Both the position numbers and the translations under genes were made by a program. DNA of 27,544 nt from Stramenopiles sp. TOSAG23-6 (Eukaryota; Sar), in assembly GCA_900128565.1 (NCBI GenBank), contig LT635966.1, positions 3,027 through 30,570 on the forward strand, written 5' to 3'. Below the pieces are notes generated by a model. That model worked only from the letters and a program-made list of their open reading frames with translations, did not search any database and was not told the origin of the DNA. Shown here piece after piece: positions 15,527-24,500 of this stretch; the stretch's first letter is position 1, and the number at the start of each line of letters is the position of its first letter.

Positions 15527-15796
15527 TATAAATCTAGTTCACTTGCAGAATATAGATTACTTACTGTAATAATTAAGTGACAGTTTGAGCATGAATACAT
15601 TTTTTATTATTCATCATATATATATAACTATAAAGAATTCAGACAAAGTTAATTTATGTTTTTTTCTTTCATAGTTTTCGCTTTTACAAGTTCTTAGATT
15701 ATGGTGTTGAAGTATAATATAGGAATTTGCTGTATTATTTTTCAATATATTGCAATTTGTTACAAAACTTTCTCTGAGTTTTATCTATGTTTATCA
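15492..15796. other. Convergent 3' spacer, helicase and oxygenase
   Basis: This 305-bp tail-to-tail spacer holds the 3' UTRs of both genes. It is AT-rich with TATATATAT at about 15618 and several T runs. I see no gene or RNA structure. Confidence 0.5.
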
Positions 15797-16789
15797 CTAT
15801 GATAAATCCACGTTTTCATGCATTAGTCCTAATTTAGAAGAAATGTAGGCCCCTGCTGTCTGTACTTTTGTACCCACATTACTCTTGTCATCAAATCTAG
15901 TCAATTTAGCATTATAATCACAATTACAAAAGAAAGGAACACTATACCGTGGTTCGACACAGAATTGACGAGCACGATGTCGTGTTGACTTATATTTACC
16001 ATCACTCCAAAAACTCAGCATATCACCCAAATTTACAATGAAACATCCTTCTTTTGGAGGAGCATTCAACCACTCACCGTTGTTATGAAGAACTTCAAGA
16101 CCAGGTGCTCCCTGAGCTAAAATTGTCAAAAAGCCACAATCTGTATGCGCCCCACAGCCTTCATCTATCATATTTTCTTTTGAACAACCCGGATAGCGCA
16201 AAAGTACCATTTGAGCACACGGTTGTTTGAGTCTACTGGTGAAAAAAGTAGAGTCTAAACCAAGACTTAATGCAAGTAGCTTTGCTATTCTTCGCGATAA
16301 ATTAAGCATCGCCTCAAAGTAGTTGTTCATTGCTTCTTTGAAGTTTTTTACACGTCTCGTCAATGGAAATAAGGCTTCATTTGGCCAGTTATTATTCCCA
16401 TGCATAGGGCTTATTCCTAAGCCCTCCGCGCCAATAACAAAAGACTCTTTTTTCTCCTTCTTCTTCTCCTTTACTAAAAGTTTCTGTCTCTGTTTGTCAC
16501 ACTTTTCTGAATCTTCACTATCTCCACCACATGTATCAAAATGATTGTCTATTCCCAAATAACCACGCCACAGTGGATTTTTCTCCGCAGCTAGGATTTC
16601 TTTCCCCTCATTTGGGTAGTCCTCAAAAAAGTCTTTCATTGCAGCGAATAACTCAACAACAAGTTTATTTTTAACTGAGTGATTACGCACATAAAAGAAA
16701 CCAGCCTTTTCACAAGCAGCCTTCATCTTCGTTACAATAGCCTCGTCTGCATCAGACAGGTCAATTGTTGGGATAATACTAACTTCCAT
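15797..16789 (-). CDS. 2-oxoglutarate/Fe(II)-dependent oxygenase, IPNS-like family
   Basis: A 330-aa ORF from the ATG at 16789 (MEVSIIPTIDLSD), the usual length for the family. The DIOX_N region (IPTIDLSDADEAI, KAGFFYVRNHSV) is followed by the double-stranded beta-helix. The iron ligands are visible as HTD (about 213-215, in GCGAHTDCGFLTIL) and the distal His in STRHRA (about 271). The 2-oxoglutarate-binding R-x-S is in RYSVPFF. A Lys/Glu-rich insert (KQRQKLLVKEKKKEKKES, about 100-117) interrupts the usual region. Enzymes of this family hydroxylate or desaturate small molecules, including hormones and antibiotics; the substrate cannot be told from sequence. It is convergent with the helicase and divergent from the ApaG gene across a spacer carrying a MITE. 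Confidence 0.9.
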   Translation of the reverse strand: MEVSIIPTIDLSDADEAIVTKMKAACEKAGFFYVRNHSVKNKLVVELFAAMKDFFEDYPNEGKEILAAEKNPLWRGYLGIDNHFDTCGGDSEDSEKCDKQRQKLLVKEKKKEKKESFVIGAEGLGISPMHGNNNWPNEALFPLTRRVKNFKEAMNNYFEAMLNLSRRIAKLLALSLGLDSTFFTSRLKQPCAQMVLLRYPGCSKENMIDEGCGAHTDCGFLTILAQGAPGLEVLHNNGEWLNAPPKEGCFIVNLGDMLSFWSDGKYKSTRHRARQFCVEPRYSVPFFCNCDYNAKLTRFDDKSNVGTKVQTAGAYISSKLGLMHENVDLS

Positions 16790-16911
16790 TACAGACGACG
16801 ATGCCGAGCAAAGTGCTATTCAGTACATGCACACTACGAAGATTACTTTACTTCTTTTGTTTTCGCAAGTATTCACCAAGAATTTATGATATACTTCGTA
16901 CGAATTTACAA

Positions 16912-17131
16912 TTACCCTTCACAATATATTGCAAAATTTTGATCCTGAAATCAAACAAAAAATTGCACACGAAATCTCAAAAATATTATATATATTAATA
17001 TAAAGATTGCAAAAAATATTGCAAAAATATTGCAAATATTGCAAAAATATTGCAAATATTGCAAAAAAATTGCATTTTCCTAAAATCTGAAATCAAAAAA
17101 AAAATTGCATGCAATAAATTGTGAAGGGTAA
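16912..17131. mobile_element. 220-bp MITE with 22-bp inverted repeats and 8-bp target duplication
   Basis: The ends are inverted repeats of 22 bp (16912-16933 and 17110-17131), starting TTACCCTTCACAAT and differing at one base. ATTTACAA is present directly outside both ends (16904-16911 and 17132-17139), a perfect 8-bp target-site duplication. The interior is AT-rich, holds an ATTGCA-type tandem array and a nearly identical GAAATCAAA-plus-A-run-plus-TTGCA segment near each end in direct orientation, and has no ORF. Size, inverted ends and 8-bp duplication fit a non-autonomous DNA transposon; 8 bp is typical of the hAT superfamily (Merlin and P also make about 8 bp). A transposase source is not in this window. 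Confidence 0.85.
17006..17074 (+). repeat. ATTGCAAA-type tandem repeat inside the MITE
   Basis: Seven or so irregular units of ATTGC followed by 3-7 A and T, with alternating 9- and 11-bp spacing (ATTGCAAAAAT, ATTGCAAAT). The terminal inverted repeat also ends in ATTGCA, so the array may have arisen from copies of the end. Confidence 0.8.
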
Positions 17132-17385
17132 ATTTACAAAACAAACAAAGATTTTTTGACAGCAGTCTAAAAAGCAGGTTTGTCCGTCGAAGAAGTTTCT
17201 AGCTTTCGTATCTGTTATGATGAGAAGAAGAATGTTCCACACACAGCTAACAGCCGAATCTACCTTGGAAGCTTGCTTGGACTTGAATAACTTTAGGAAA
17301 CTATATATACAATTTATTCGAAGGAACGTGAATTGAATTCAATCTCACTAAATATTTACGATAAATTTCTATATTTTAATTAAGG

Positions 17386-18444
17386 ATGAGCAATCCTAGA
17401 CTCTTGCGCACTTTATATAAGTCTTTTCTTACCAAGGCGAAAAAACTTCCTCGTGAACGGCTTCATCTGAGATCAGCAGTTCAACCTCGTTTATGGGGCC
17501 ATGCTGGATATATTCCTCGTGGAATGGAATCACGTGTACTATTATCAAACGTGTTGCCCCGGTATCTTCTAGTTCGTATTGGTGTTATTTCTGGTGACCG
17601 TCAGAAGAAGGATCGAAACCCAACTTTAGCGTCTCACTCAATTAAGAAAGATTATTTCAGTGAAGCCGCGTTTGAAACAAAACTTTCCCACGTGGATGAA
17701 TCTTTGCAAAGTATGTTTGATGCAGATGGTATAAGTTTTTCATCAGATGAACTAATAGATTTTATTCGGTTTGCATTCCGCCAAGATCCAAATAAGCTTG
17801 CTAATAAGAGTGAGCATACCGATGATATGTCAGTAGATGGTGCAGCAAAAAATAAGCTACCTATAGAATATGCTTTTGCTTCACTTAGACTTTTGAATAC
17901 TCAAATAGCATTATCTAAGTTAACTTCAGTGGCTAATACTAATGGCATTTGTGTGGAAGCAACAACGGTGCAAATAACACCTGAACTTGCTCGTGAAAAT
18001 CAAATTAATATAAAAATGCCACCCGATTCTGGTTTTTGTTTTGCTTATAATATCCGTATAGAAAATACTAGTGATCGACCAGTTCAGTTATTAGAACGTC
18101 AATGGATCATTAAAGATGGTCCAGCAGATGAAAAGAAACTACCCAAAAATTCAGGTGTAGTTGGACACACTCCTGTGTTACAGCCTGGTCAAGTATTTAA
18201 GTATGGAAGTGGGAGTTTTCTATCACATGAAAAAGGATCAATGTCAGGTTCGTTTACAATGAAGTATGTAGCGAATATTGATGAAGTTAAAAAGGAAAAA
18301 GATAAAACTACAACTAAAGCTAAAGAAGATAAGAAAATTAAAGACTCTTCAAAACAGAAAAATGTTGGTCACCGAATAGAACAGTTTCAAGCCGCTGTTG
18401 CACCGTTTGCTTTTGCAGGGGAAAAATGTAGCTGGGAATTGTAA
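17386..18444 (+). CDS. ApaG-domain (DUF525) protein
   Basis: A 352-aa ORF from the ATG at 17386. Residues about 190-305 form an ApaG immunoglobulin-like beta sandwich: FAYNIRIENTSDRPVQLLER, WIIKDG, VVGHTPVLQPGQVFKYGSG, and SMSGSFTMKY. ApaG domains occur in bacterial ApaG, in FBXO3/SKIP16 F-box proteins and in POLDIP2. The N-terminal 50 residues are basic with LLRTLYKSFLTKAKKL, reminiscent of an LYR-type helix used in mitochondrial iron-sulfur assembly, and no F-box is seen. The middle includes an acidic region (SFSSDELIDFIRFAFRQD). A Lys-rich segment (KKEKDKTTTKAKEDKKIKD) lies between the ApaG core and the C-terminal FQAAVAPFAFAG. The role is not known; organellar location is only suggested by the basic N-terminus. 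Confidence 0.85.
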   Translation: MSNPRLLRTLYKSFLTKAKKLPRERLHLRSAVQPRLWGHAGYIPRGMESRVLLSNVLPRYLLVRIGVISGDRQKKDRNPTLASHSIKKDYFSEAAFETKLSHVDESLQSMFDADGISFSSDELIDFIRFAFRQDPNKLANKSEHTDDMSVDGAAKNKLPIEYAFASLRLLNTQIALSKLTSVANTNGICVEATTVQITPELARENQINIKMPPDSGFCFAYNIRIENTSDRPVQLLERQWIIKDGPADEKKLPKNSGVVGHTPVLQPGQVFKYGSGSFLSHEKGSMSGSFTMKYVANIDEVKKEKDKTTTKAKEDKKIKDSSKQKNVGHRIEQFQAAVAPFAFAGEKCSWEL

Positions 18445-18642
18445 TATAAGATCTTCAGTCAAAGGCTACTAGGTACCATATATCGCTCTTTGATGTATTT
18501 AAAAAAAAAAAGNATTGTAAATCCAAGTTTTAATTTTTAGTTTATTTTATTCTGATGATATTCTCATGGCATTACTAGTATCGCCATGAAATTATATAAT
18601 ATATTAAAAGCTACATAAGTCTTTTGTTTTCTATCCGTATTT

Positions 18643-20631
18643 TCAATGAAGTCTACCTTCTTCAATACGTTGTCTCACTAATTCCCGAGCTGTATTCTTT
18701 ACGTATTCTGTATCGACTTCGTTCTCTTTGACAATATCATTATCTGTTTTATTTCCAACAGTAGGAACAGTATTCAATTCACACGATATACTATGGTCTG
18801 CCAACTTGGAACGTAGTTGTTGCAATTCACCAAGAATTTTTACAGTTGTTCGAATCTTTTTCTCTGCTTCATCAAGCGAAGGACGCATTATGTGCATACC
18901 ACGCATGGTAGAGACGGCCAGAGAGTCTACACCTTCACCAAATACATCTCCACTATTTAAAGCAACAACAGGTGCTGAAAATTGTTTTCTACATTGTAAG
19001 ATCATACCATTCTGCATTATTTTATCTTTAGATGATTCACTATCATCAGATACGTCACTCAGTTGTTCATTTGGTAGAGTATTTAAATTTGTATTTGAAG
19101 TTGTGTTAGATGACCAATGGTGTTCACCATCACGTGGTGATGAATATACTAATAAAGTACTACCATAAGTACCTACAGCAAGCTCTGGGCTTCCATCCCA
19201 ATTTAAATCGATTTCTTTCACACATGTGACAGTATCATACTTTGTGGAATCTTTCAAAATAGATAAATTTGTAAAAGTATTTGATTTTTGAGCATTCATA
19301 TTCTCACTAGCACCCAATTGAGAGTAAAAAGAGTTTTGTAACATTTCTTTAGAATTAATCATTGCACAAAAACTTTGTGCGCCAGCAACTGCAATATATG
19401 AATTATTACTCACTACATCTTCATGACCATTCATTACACCAAAATCATTCATCTTTTTTGCATAATGTCGTTTTTGAAGAAAAGTAACATTTGGTAAAGG
19501 TCCATCAAGACGAACACTTGTATGAAATACTTGTTTCCCACCAAAAGAAACATTTGAAGATTTCGTGTTTGTATAGTATTTAGTACTTTTGCTTGGTGAG
19601 TGCACATCATAATCATGAAATATATCTTTTATTGAAGTCTGTGAATTTGTATACATCAATCCATGTTGTGAGACACTATTACTAGCATTACTTTTTTGTT
19701 TTGTACGAATATAAGCAGATTCGCCTATTTTACCAGCCAAAAATAAAGTACCATCTTGACAAGAAACTGCTACCTGAGATTGTACTTCATTACCATTCGT
19801 TTCTGAAGAAGTTTCATTGAAATTAAAGTCTGTTTGATTTGATCTACCGAATTCACTACTCACTGCAATGGCCATTGGTGGTGTTGTAAGTATTTTCTGA
19901 ATATGAGAAAGACATGGAGAAACAGAGTGTAAAGGAACTGTTGTAAATCGTTGATATTTCCTACGTGTTGGACAATGTTGGTAGGCATGAATTTTATTAT
20001 CATTTCCACAAATAAGAAAGTCATTTCCAATATGTGTAATTTGAAAAGGAATATATGATATATCTATCGCATGCTGCCTCTTATTACCCTTAACCCAACC
20101 ACAATCTTGGATACTTTGTGGTTTAACATTGGAAAAATGCACGCTACTACTATCTTCATCAAGACTATCTACAAGAGAAATATTTGCAAAGAAAGTTACA
20201 CGTGCAGAAGGACTCGGTGAACTATTTGTTTTTGGGGATAACTTACACGACTTTGCTTTGTTTGAACCAGTGAATTTTTCATCTTTCATTGGTGTAGACA
20301 CATCTGATGCACGAGGAGAAACAAAATTAGACGATCCTGATGAAGTAGAAGCACATAATGGTTGAACAGAGACTGAAGCAACTGCGAGGTTGCCATTCTT
20401 CGTAATATCCACGGCAATAAGTTCCTCATTGGCTCCCGCAGCACCAAAAGGAAGTTGACTAAAGTGTAAGAGATTATTTTTCCCACTCACGCACATAAGC
20501 CTTTCTTTTGTTGCAACAACAAAACGAGTTCTATCCATTTCACGATACTCACAAACACTATACACAGTCGCTGGACCACATGTTGTTCGAAATGATACAA
20601 AACCTGTGGTTGAAAGTTCCAAATCTTTCAT
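18643..20631 (-). CDS. KPTN: Kaptin-like protein (KICSTOR subunit homologue)
   Basis: A 662-aa ORF from the ATG at 20631. Kaptin-like landmarks appear in the right order: an N-terminal propeller strand region (VYSVCEYREMDRTRFVVATK), ICGNDNKIHAYQH (about 203-215), DLNWDGSPELAVGTYGSTLL (about 473-492), FSAPVVALNSGDVFGEG then DSLAVSTMRGMHIMRPS (about 549-583), and a C-terminal helix (VKILGELQQLRSKLADHS). Animal kaptin is about 436 aa; the excess here is in Ser/Asn-rich insertions at about 70-130, 260-350 and 495-530. In animals kaptin, ITFG2, SZT2 and C12orf66 form KICSTOR, which recruits GATOR1 to lysosomes to restrain TORC1. Whether a KICSTOR complex exists in this organism is unknown. It is divergent from TRAPPC2L and convergent with the ApaG gene. 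Confidence 0.8.
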   Translation of the reverse strand: MKDLELSTTGFVSFRTTCGPATVYSVCEYREMDRTRFVVATKERLMCVSGKNNLLHFSQLPFGAAGANEELIAVDITKNGNLAVASVSVQPLCASTSSGSSNFVSPRASDVSTPMKDEKFTGSNKAKSCKLSPKTNSSPSPSARVTFFANISLVDSLDEDSSSVHFSNVKPQSIQDCGWVKGNKRQHAIDISYIPFQITHIGNDFLICGNDNKIHAYQHCPTRRKYQRFTTVPLHSVSPCLSHIQKILTTPPMAIAVSSEFGRSNQTDFNFNETSSETNGNEVQSQVAVSCQDGTLFLAGKIGESAYIRTKQKSNASNSVSQHGLMYTNSQTSIKDIFHDYDVHSPSKSTKYYTNTKSSNVSFGGKQVFHTSVRLDGPLPNVTFLQKRHYAKKMNDFGVMNGHEDVVSNNSYIAVAGAQSFCAMINSKEMLQNSFYSQLGASENMNAQKSNTFTNLSILKDSTKYDTVTCVKEIDLNWDGSPELAVGTYGSTLLVYSSPRDGEHHWSSNTTSNTNLNTLPNEQLSDVSDDSESSKDKIMQNGMILQCRKQFSAPVVALNSGDVFGEGVDSLAVSTMRGMHIMRPSLDEAEKKIRTTVKILGELQQLRSKLADHSISCELNTVPTVGNKTDNDIVKENEVDTEYVKNTARELVRQRIEEGRLH

Positions 20632-20943
20632 TTCCAGCTATCCTTAACAAATACTTCCTATATAAAACTTAAAACTGGATCAAAAGACTCTGTAGAAGGC
20701 ATTCAAATTTCATTTTCTATTTTCAATTGTCGCATAAAGGTCAGTCGACACAGTACATTCAGATTGTGCTTTTTGTTCCAAAGCTTCGTTATGAAATATT
20801 ACAGAATGCCAATGGTCAAAAACTCAAATGTGATGTTTTCACCAATCAAATTCGTTTTTTTCGTCTTGCCTGCCTGCTTGCGATCTCAGATCGATATTTG
20901 AGAACGACGAGAGAACAATTATTTATAATTACTCTACATCCAA
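20632..20943. promoter_or_regulatory. Divergent promoter region, kaptin and TRAPPC2L
   Basis: A 312-bp head-to-head spacer. It contains GATCTCAGATCGATATTTGAG, with GATCTCAGATC at 20881-20891 a near palindrome, and AGAACGACGAGAGAAC at about 20901. An open frame crosses it into TRAPPC2L in another phase but looks fortuitous. Confidence 0.45.
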
Positions 20944-21429
20944 ATGGATTCGAAAGCTGTTGTGGAGGGTGTTGCATTCCTTGGAACAATGAATGACCCC
21001 TTTTATATTCGTAGTTTTAGAGATTCTATTCTTTTACTGGATTTCCATTATATGATACACTCTGCACTTGACCTAGTAGAAGAAAAGATGCAGAAAGAGA
21101 ATCGTGGACCTGGCGGAATAACAGTATTGAACGAGAAGTTCTTAGGTCTTCTCTGTCCTGTTGAAGGGTATCATATATATGGTCACGTGACCAATTTGGG
21201 TGTTAAAATCTTGGTAGTGACAACAGGTGAAGTAAAAGATGATCAAATGTCAATGCTGTGTTCCAAACTTCACACTGTATACTTGGATGCACTTTCTAAT
21301 CCTTTTCTTTCACTACAGCAGCCTTCTTCATTTTCTCAGTCCAAACGGAGTACGGCAAATATATCAATATCAAATTCTGAAACGTTTCATAAGAAGGTAG
21401 TTTCAGTAGCAAATTCGTGTATAAAGTAA
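20944..21429 (+). CDS. TRAPPC2L: TRAPPC2L/Tca17-like TRAPP subunit
   Basis: A 161-aa ORF with a longin-like (sedlin) fold signature: AFLGTMNDPFYIRSF, LDFHYMIHSALDLVEEKM, EKFLGLLCPVEGYHIYGHVT, NLGVKILVVTTGE and LCSKLHTVYLDALSNPF. These blocks and their order match TRAPPC2L, which is about 140 aa; the extra residues are a Ser/Asn-rich C-terminal tail (about 122-161). TRAPP complexes tether vesicles and act as Rab guanine-nucleotide exchange factors; Tca17/TRAPPC2L helps assemble the larger complexes at the Golgi. The ATG at 20944 is the first in frame at the conserved N-terminus. It is divergent from kaptin and ends 118 bp from the ISWI stop. Confidence 0.9.
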   Translation: MDSKAVVEGVAFLGTMNDPFYIRSFRDSILLLDFHYMIHSALDLVEEKMQKENRGPGGITVLNEKFLGLLCPVEGYHIYGHVTNLGVKILVVTTGEVKDDQMSMLCSKLHTVYLDALSNPFLSLQQPSSFSQSKRSTANISISNSETFHKKVVSVANSCIK

Positions 21430-21547
21430 TATAATTAATTTGAAATATGGTAATATTTATATTTGTTTTGAATCATAACCCCGAGATTTGGATTAGCCAA
21501 ATATTTAATATATATTAGAGTACACACGATGAAACTAAGACCAAAGG

Positions 21548-24500
21548 CTATGCACATTTCATTTTTTTTGATAAACCATCAGCTATAGTGTCTGCTTTTC
21601 GTTTACTAGTTTTAGAATCGTCTAACAAATGTTGATAACTTTCTCGAATGTACCAAACTAATCGACTGTCACCTTTACGCTTCGCCTTCTCTGCAATTTC
21701 AGCAATCTTCATAGCAACTTGACGTTTAGAAATACTAGGATACATTTCTACGAACTCGTTTACAACAGTAGACACACCATTAGAACCTGAGTCAATTAAT
21801 AGACGAGCAAGAATAGGAAGAACTTTCTCGGGAACAGGGCGAAATAGCTTTGTACTACCACGACGTTGATCTTTATCATTTGAAATTTCACTCAATACAT
21901 TTGATTGGAGTTTACCTGTGGTTGTCATATTACTATCAGTTTCTACACCATTCATCTGCTTTGTTGTCAATGCTTTTTGTCGACGTTCTGACTCAGTATA
22001 TTCCTTCATACATATTTTCAACAACATAAAACATCGTCTTGCAAGTTCATCAGGATTTCTTGTATGAAATAAATAATCAAAATTAAATACTTGTGCAGTA
22101 CGAATAGATCGTTGTAAATCATCCCATCGATTGATTCCATGTTGAGCTACCCAACACACAATATAACGATCTTGTGCACTGGTCCAATCTTTCTTTTGTG
22201 ATCCTATATATTTGAATCGCATTTGTTCCCATGGGACAGAGTATTGTGCTACAACGTTTCTTGCAGCTGCTACTAATTTATCCTGTTCTGTAAGTTTAGC
22301 CTCTCCTCTCTCAATTCTATTCAAAAATTTAGAAAAGTCAGGTAAACACTTTTCACCAACTTCCCAAAATCTTTTAGAGTATGCTTCCACTTCTTCTTGT
22401 TTTTTGTCACAATTTCTCCGAATCATTTCTTTATATATTCTAACAACAGAATCTCGACCAAATCTCTCACATGCTGAAACGAATTCCATCAAATCACGAC
22501 GCTTCCATCCTTCAAAACCAGCAGCTAAAAGAGTATTTTTTTCAGATTGGAGCTCAGGAGATAAAAGCTTTGGAGGTGTTGGTGATCGAGGTGGTGTGTT
22601 TGATTTAGATGGTACAACAACAACAGGTGGATTTTCTTTNCATTCCAAATATTGTTTTTCCTCAATTTTTTGAATCTCGTAAAGCCGTTTAGAATCGTAT
22701 AATTGCCATGGTTGCATACGTGGCAGACGCATTACCTTGGGAAGCTTCACTTTTCTAACTCGAGGTTCACTATTTTCACCAAGAATATCTCTAAACGCTG
22801 CATCTGTATTATAGGCAACTTTTTTACGGTCTCTTTTACCTATTGCATCATGGATTTCAGCAGCAAACTCAAGAGCCATCATTTTTTCTAACTCTTCTTG
22901 TTCTTTCTTCTTCCTAGCCGCCAGTGAATAATCTTCACCATCAAATTCTTGCATAGAAGACGAACTAATACTGAAATTAAGTAAGTCGCCATTAGAATCA
23001 CCTAAAGTCTTATTCATTCGTTTTTGCATTGCTTTTGTCCGTTCCTCACCTTTCGCAAGTATTTGATCAATATCTTGATCAGTTAACATCGATCCTTTCG
23101 CACGAAATACCTCATTTGCACCATACTTTACCATAGACTGCATCTCTGCCTTCGTAAGTTGTTTACTACTCGCTGGTAATCGTCCATTTTGAACAACAAC
23201 AGCATCCAAACGAAGCTTCATTTCAGCTCGTTCAATAATCTTTTCTTCCACGGATTTTTCAGTGAGTAGCCGATATACACGAACTTGTTTCTTCTGGCCA
23301 ATACGATGAGCTCGATCTTGTGCTTGTAAATCAACTTGCGGATTCCAATCACTATCAAATAATATCACAGTGTCTGCAGTTTGAAGATTAATACCAAGAC
23401 CACCAGCACGAGTCGATAATAAAAAGAGAAACAACTCAGAATTGGGCGCATTGAACTCATCAATTTGTTCTTGTCTATCATCACCAGTAGTATTTCCATC
23501 GATACGACAATATGAATAATCACGAATTGAACAATAATCTTCAAGAATATCCAACAAACGTGTCATTTGAGAAAATATAAGTACTCGATTTCCACGTGCC
23601 TTTAATTTACAAAGTAATTTGTCTAGTAAAACCATCTTTCCACAATTTTGAACCAAATGTTCCCCATTTGGGTCTAGAGAACGATCTTCAACACCATCAA
23701 ATAAATATGGATGATTGCATACTTTACGAAGTTGCATTAGTATATTAGATAATTTCACACGATTACCACCACTAGCCCCAGAATGTGAAGTTAACGTGTC
23801 CATCTCTCGTAATAAAATTTTCTTATATAACTGTACTTGCATATCGGTCATACCAACAAAAAGATGAGTTTTAATTTTAGGTAAAAGATCTGTCGCTACT
23901 TCAGATTTGAGACGACGTAACATGAAAGGTCTCATTATTTTATGTAATTGATGAATCATTTTTTCTTTTGCTTTGTCATCTTGAGTATCTAAATCAAACC
24001 ATGAATCAAAATCTTCAGATGATGAAAATACCTCAGGTAACAAAAAATTCAGTAAAGCCCATAATTCATGTAAATTATTTTGCAGTGGTGTTCCAGTAAT
24101 TAGAAGCTTTTGAAAACAATGAAAACTTCTAAGTGCTGTTGCAAGTTTCGATTTTTCATTCTTAAGTCGATGGGCTTCATCTACTGCAATATATTCCCAT
24201 GCGTGGCGTTTCAGTGCCGTTTTTGCAATGATAGCAATTTCATATGATGTAATACAGACATCAAAACGATTACCTTCTGCTAATCCAGCTTCAAGTTCAT
24301 TTTCTATTAAACTTTCTCGAGTACTTTTATCACCATGGAACATTACTGTTCGAAAGGAAGGACACCATCGCTTAAACTCATTCATCCAATTTCCAAGAGT
24401 AGATTTTGGAACAACAATCAAATGTGGACCTTTGACATTTTTAAATTGAGCTAAAAATGCTAGAAGTGCAATGGTTTGCAAAGTCTTTCCCAAACCCATT

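Larger units (their letters stand above)
16790..17385. promoter_or_regulatory. Divergent promoter region interrupted by a MITE
   Basis: The 596-bp head-to-head spacer between the oxygenase and ApaG genes is the longest divergent gap. Without the 220-bp element and one 8-bp target copy it would be 368 bp, like the others. TTTTGACAGCAG at 17154-17165 lies 221 bp upstream of the ApaG ATG. The start codon is preceded by TTAAGG. No coding sequence is seen. Confidence 0.55.

Noticed and set aside
15163-15600. 145-aa minus-strand ORF rich in His (HHNHHHGFHH) and similar ORFs on both strands
   Set aside because: They are shadows of the 24-bp RGG-coding minisatellite, which is open in several frames because of its composition.
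17006-17074. CRISPR-like array
   Set aside because: Units are 9-11 bp, irregular, AT-only and inside a MITE in a eukaryotic contig; there are no spacers.
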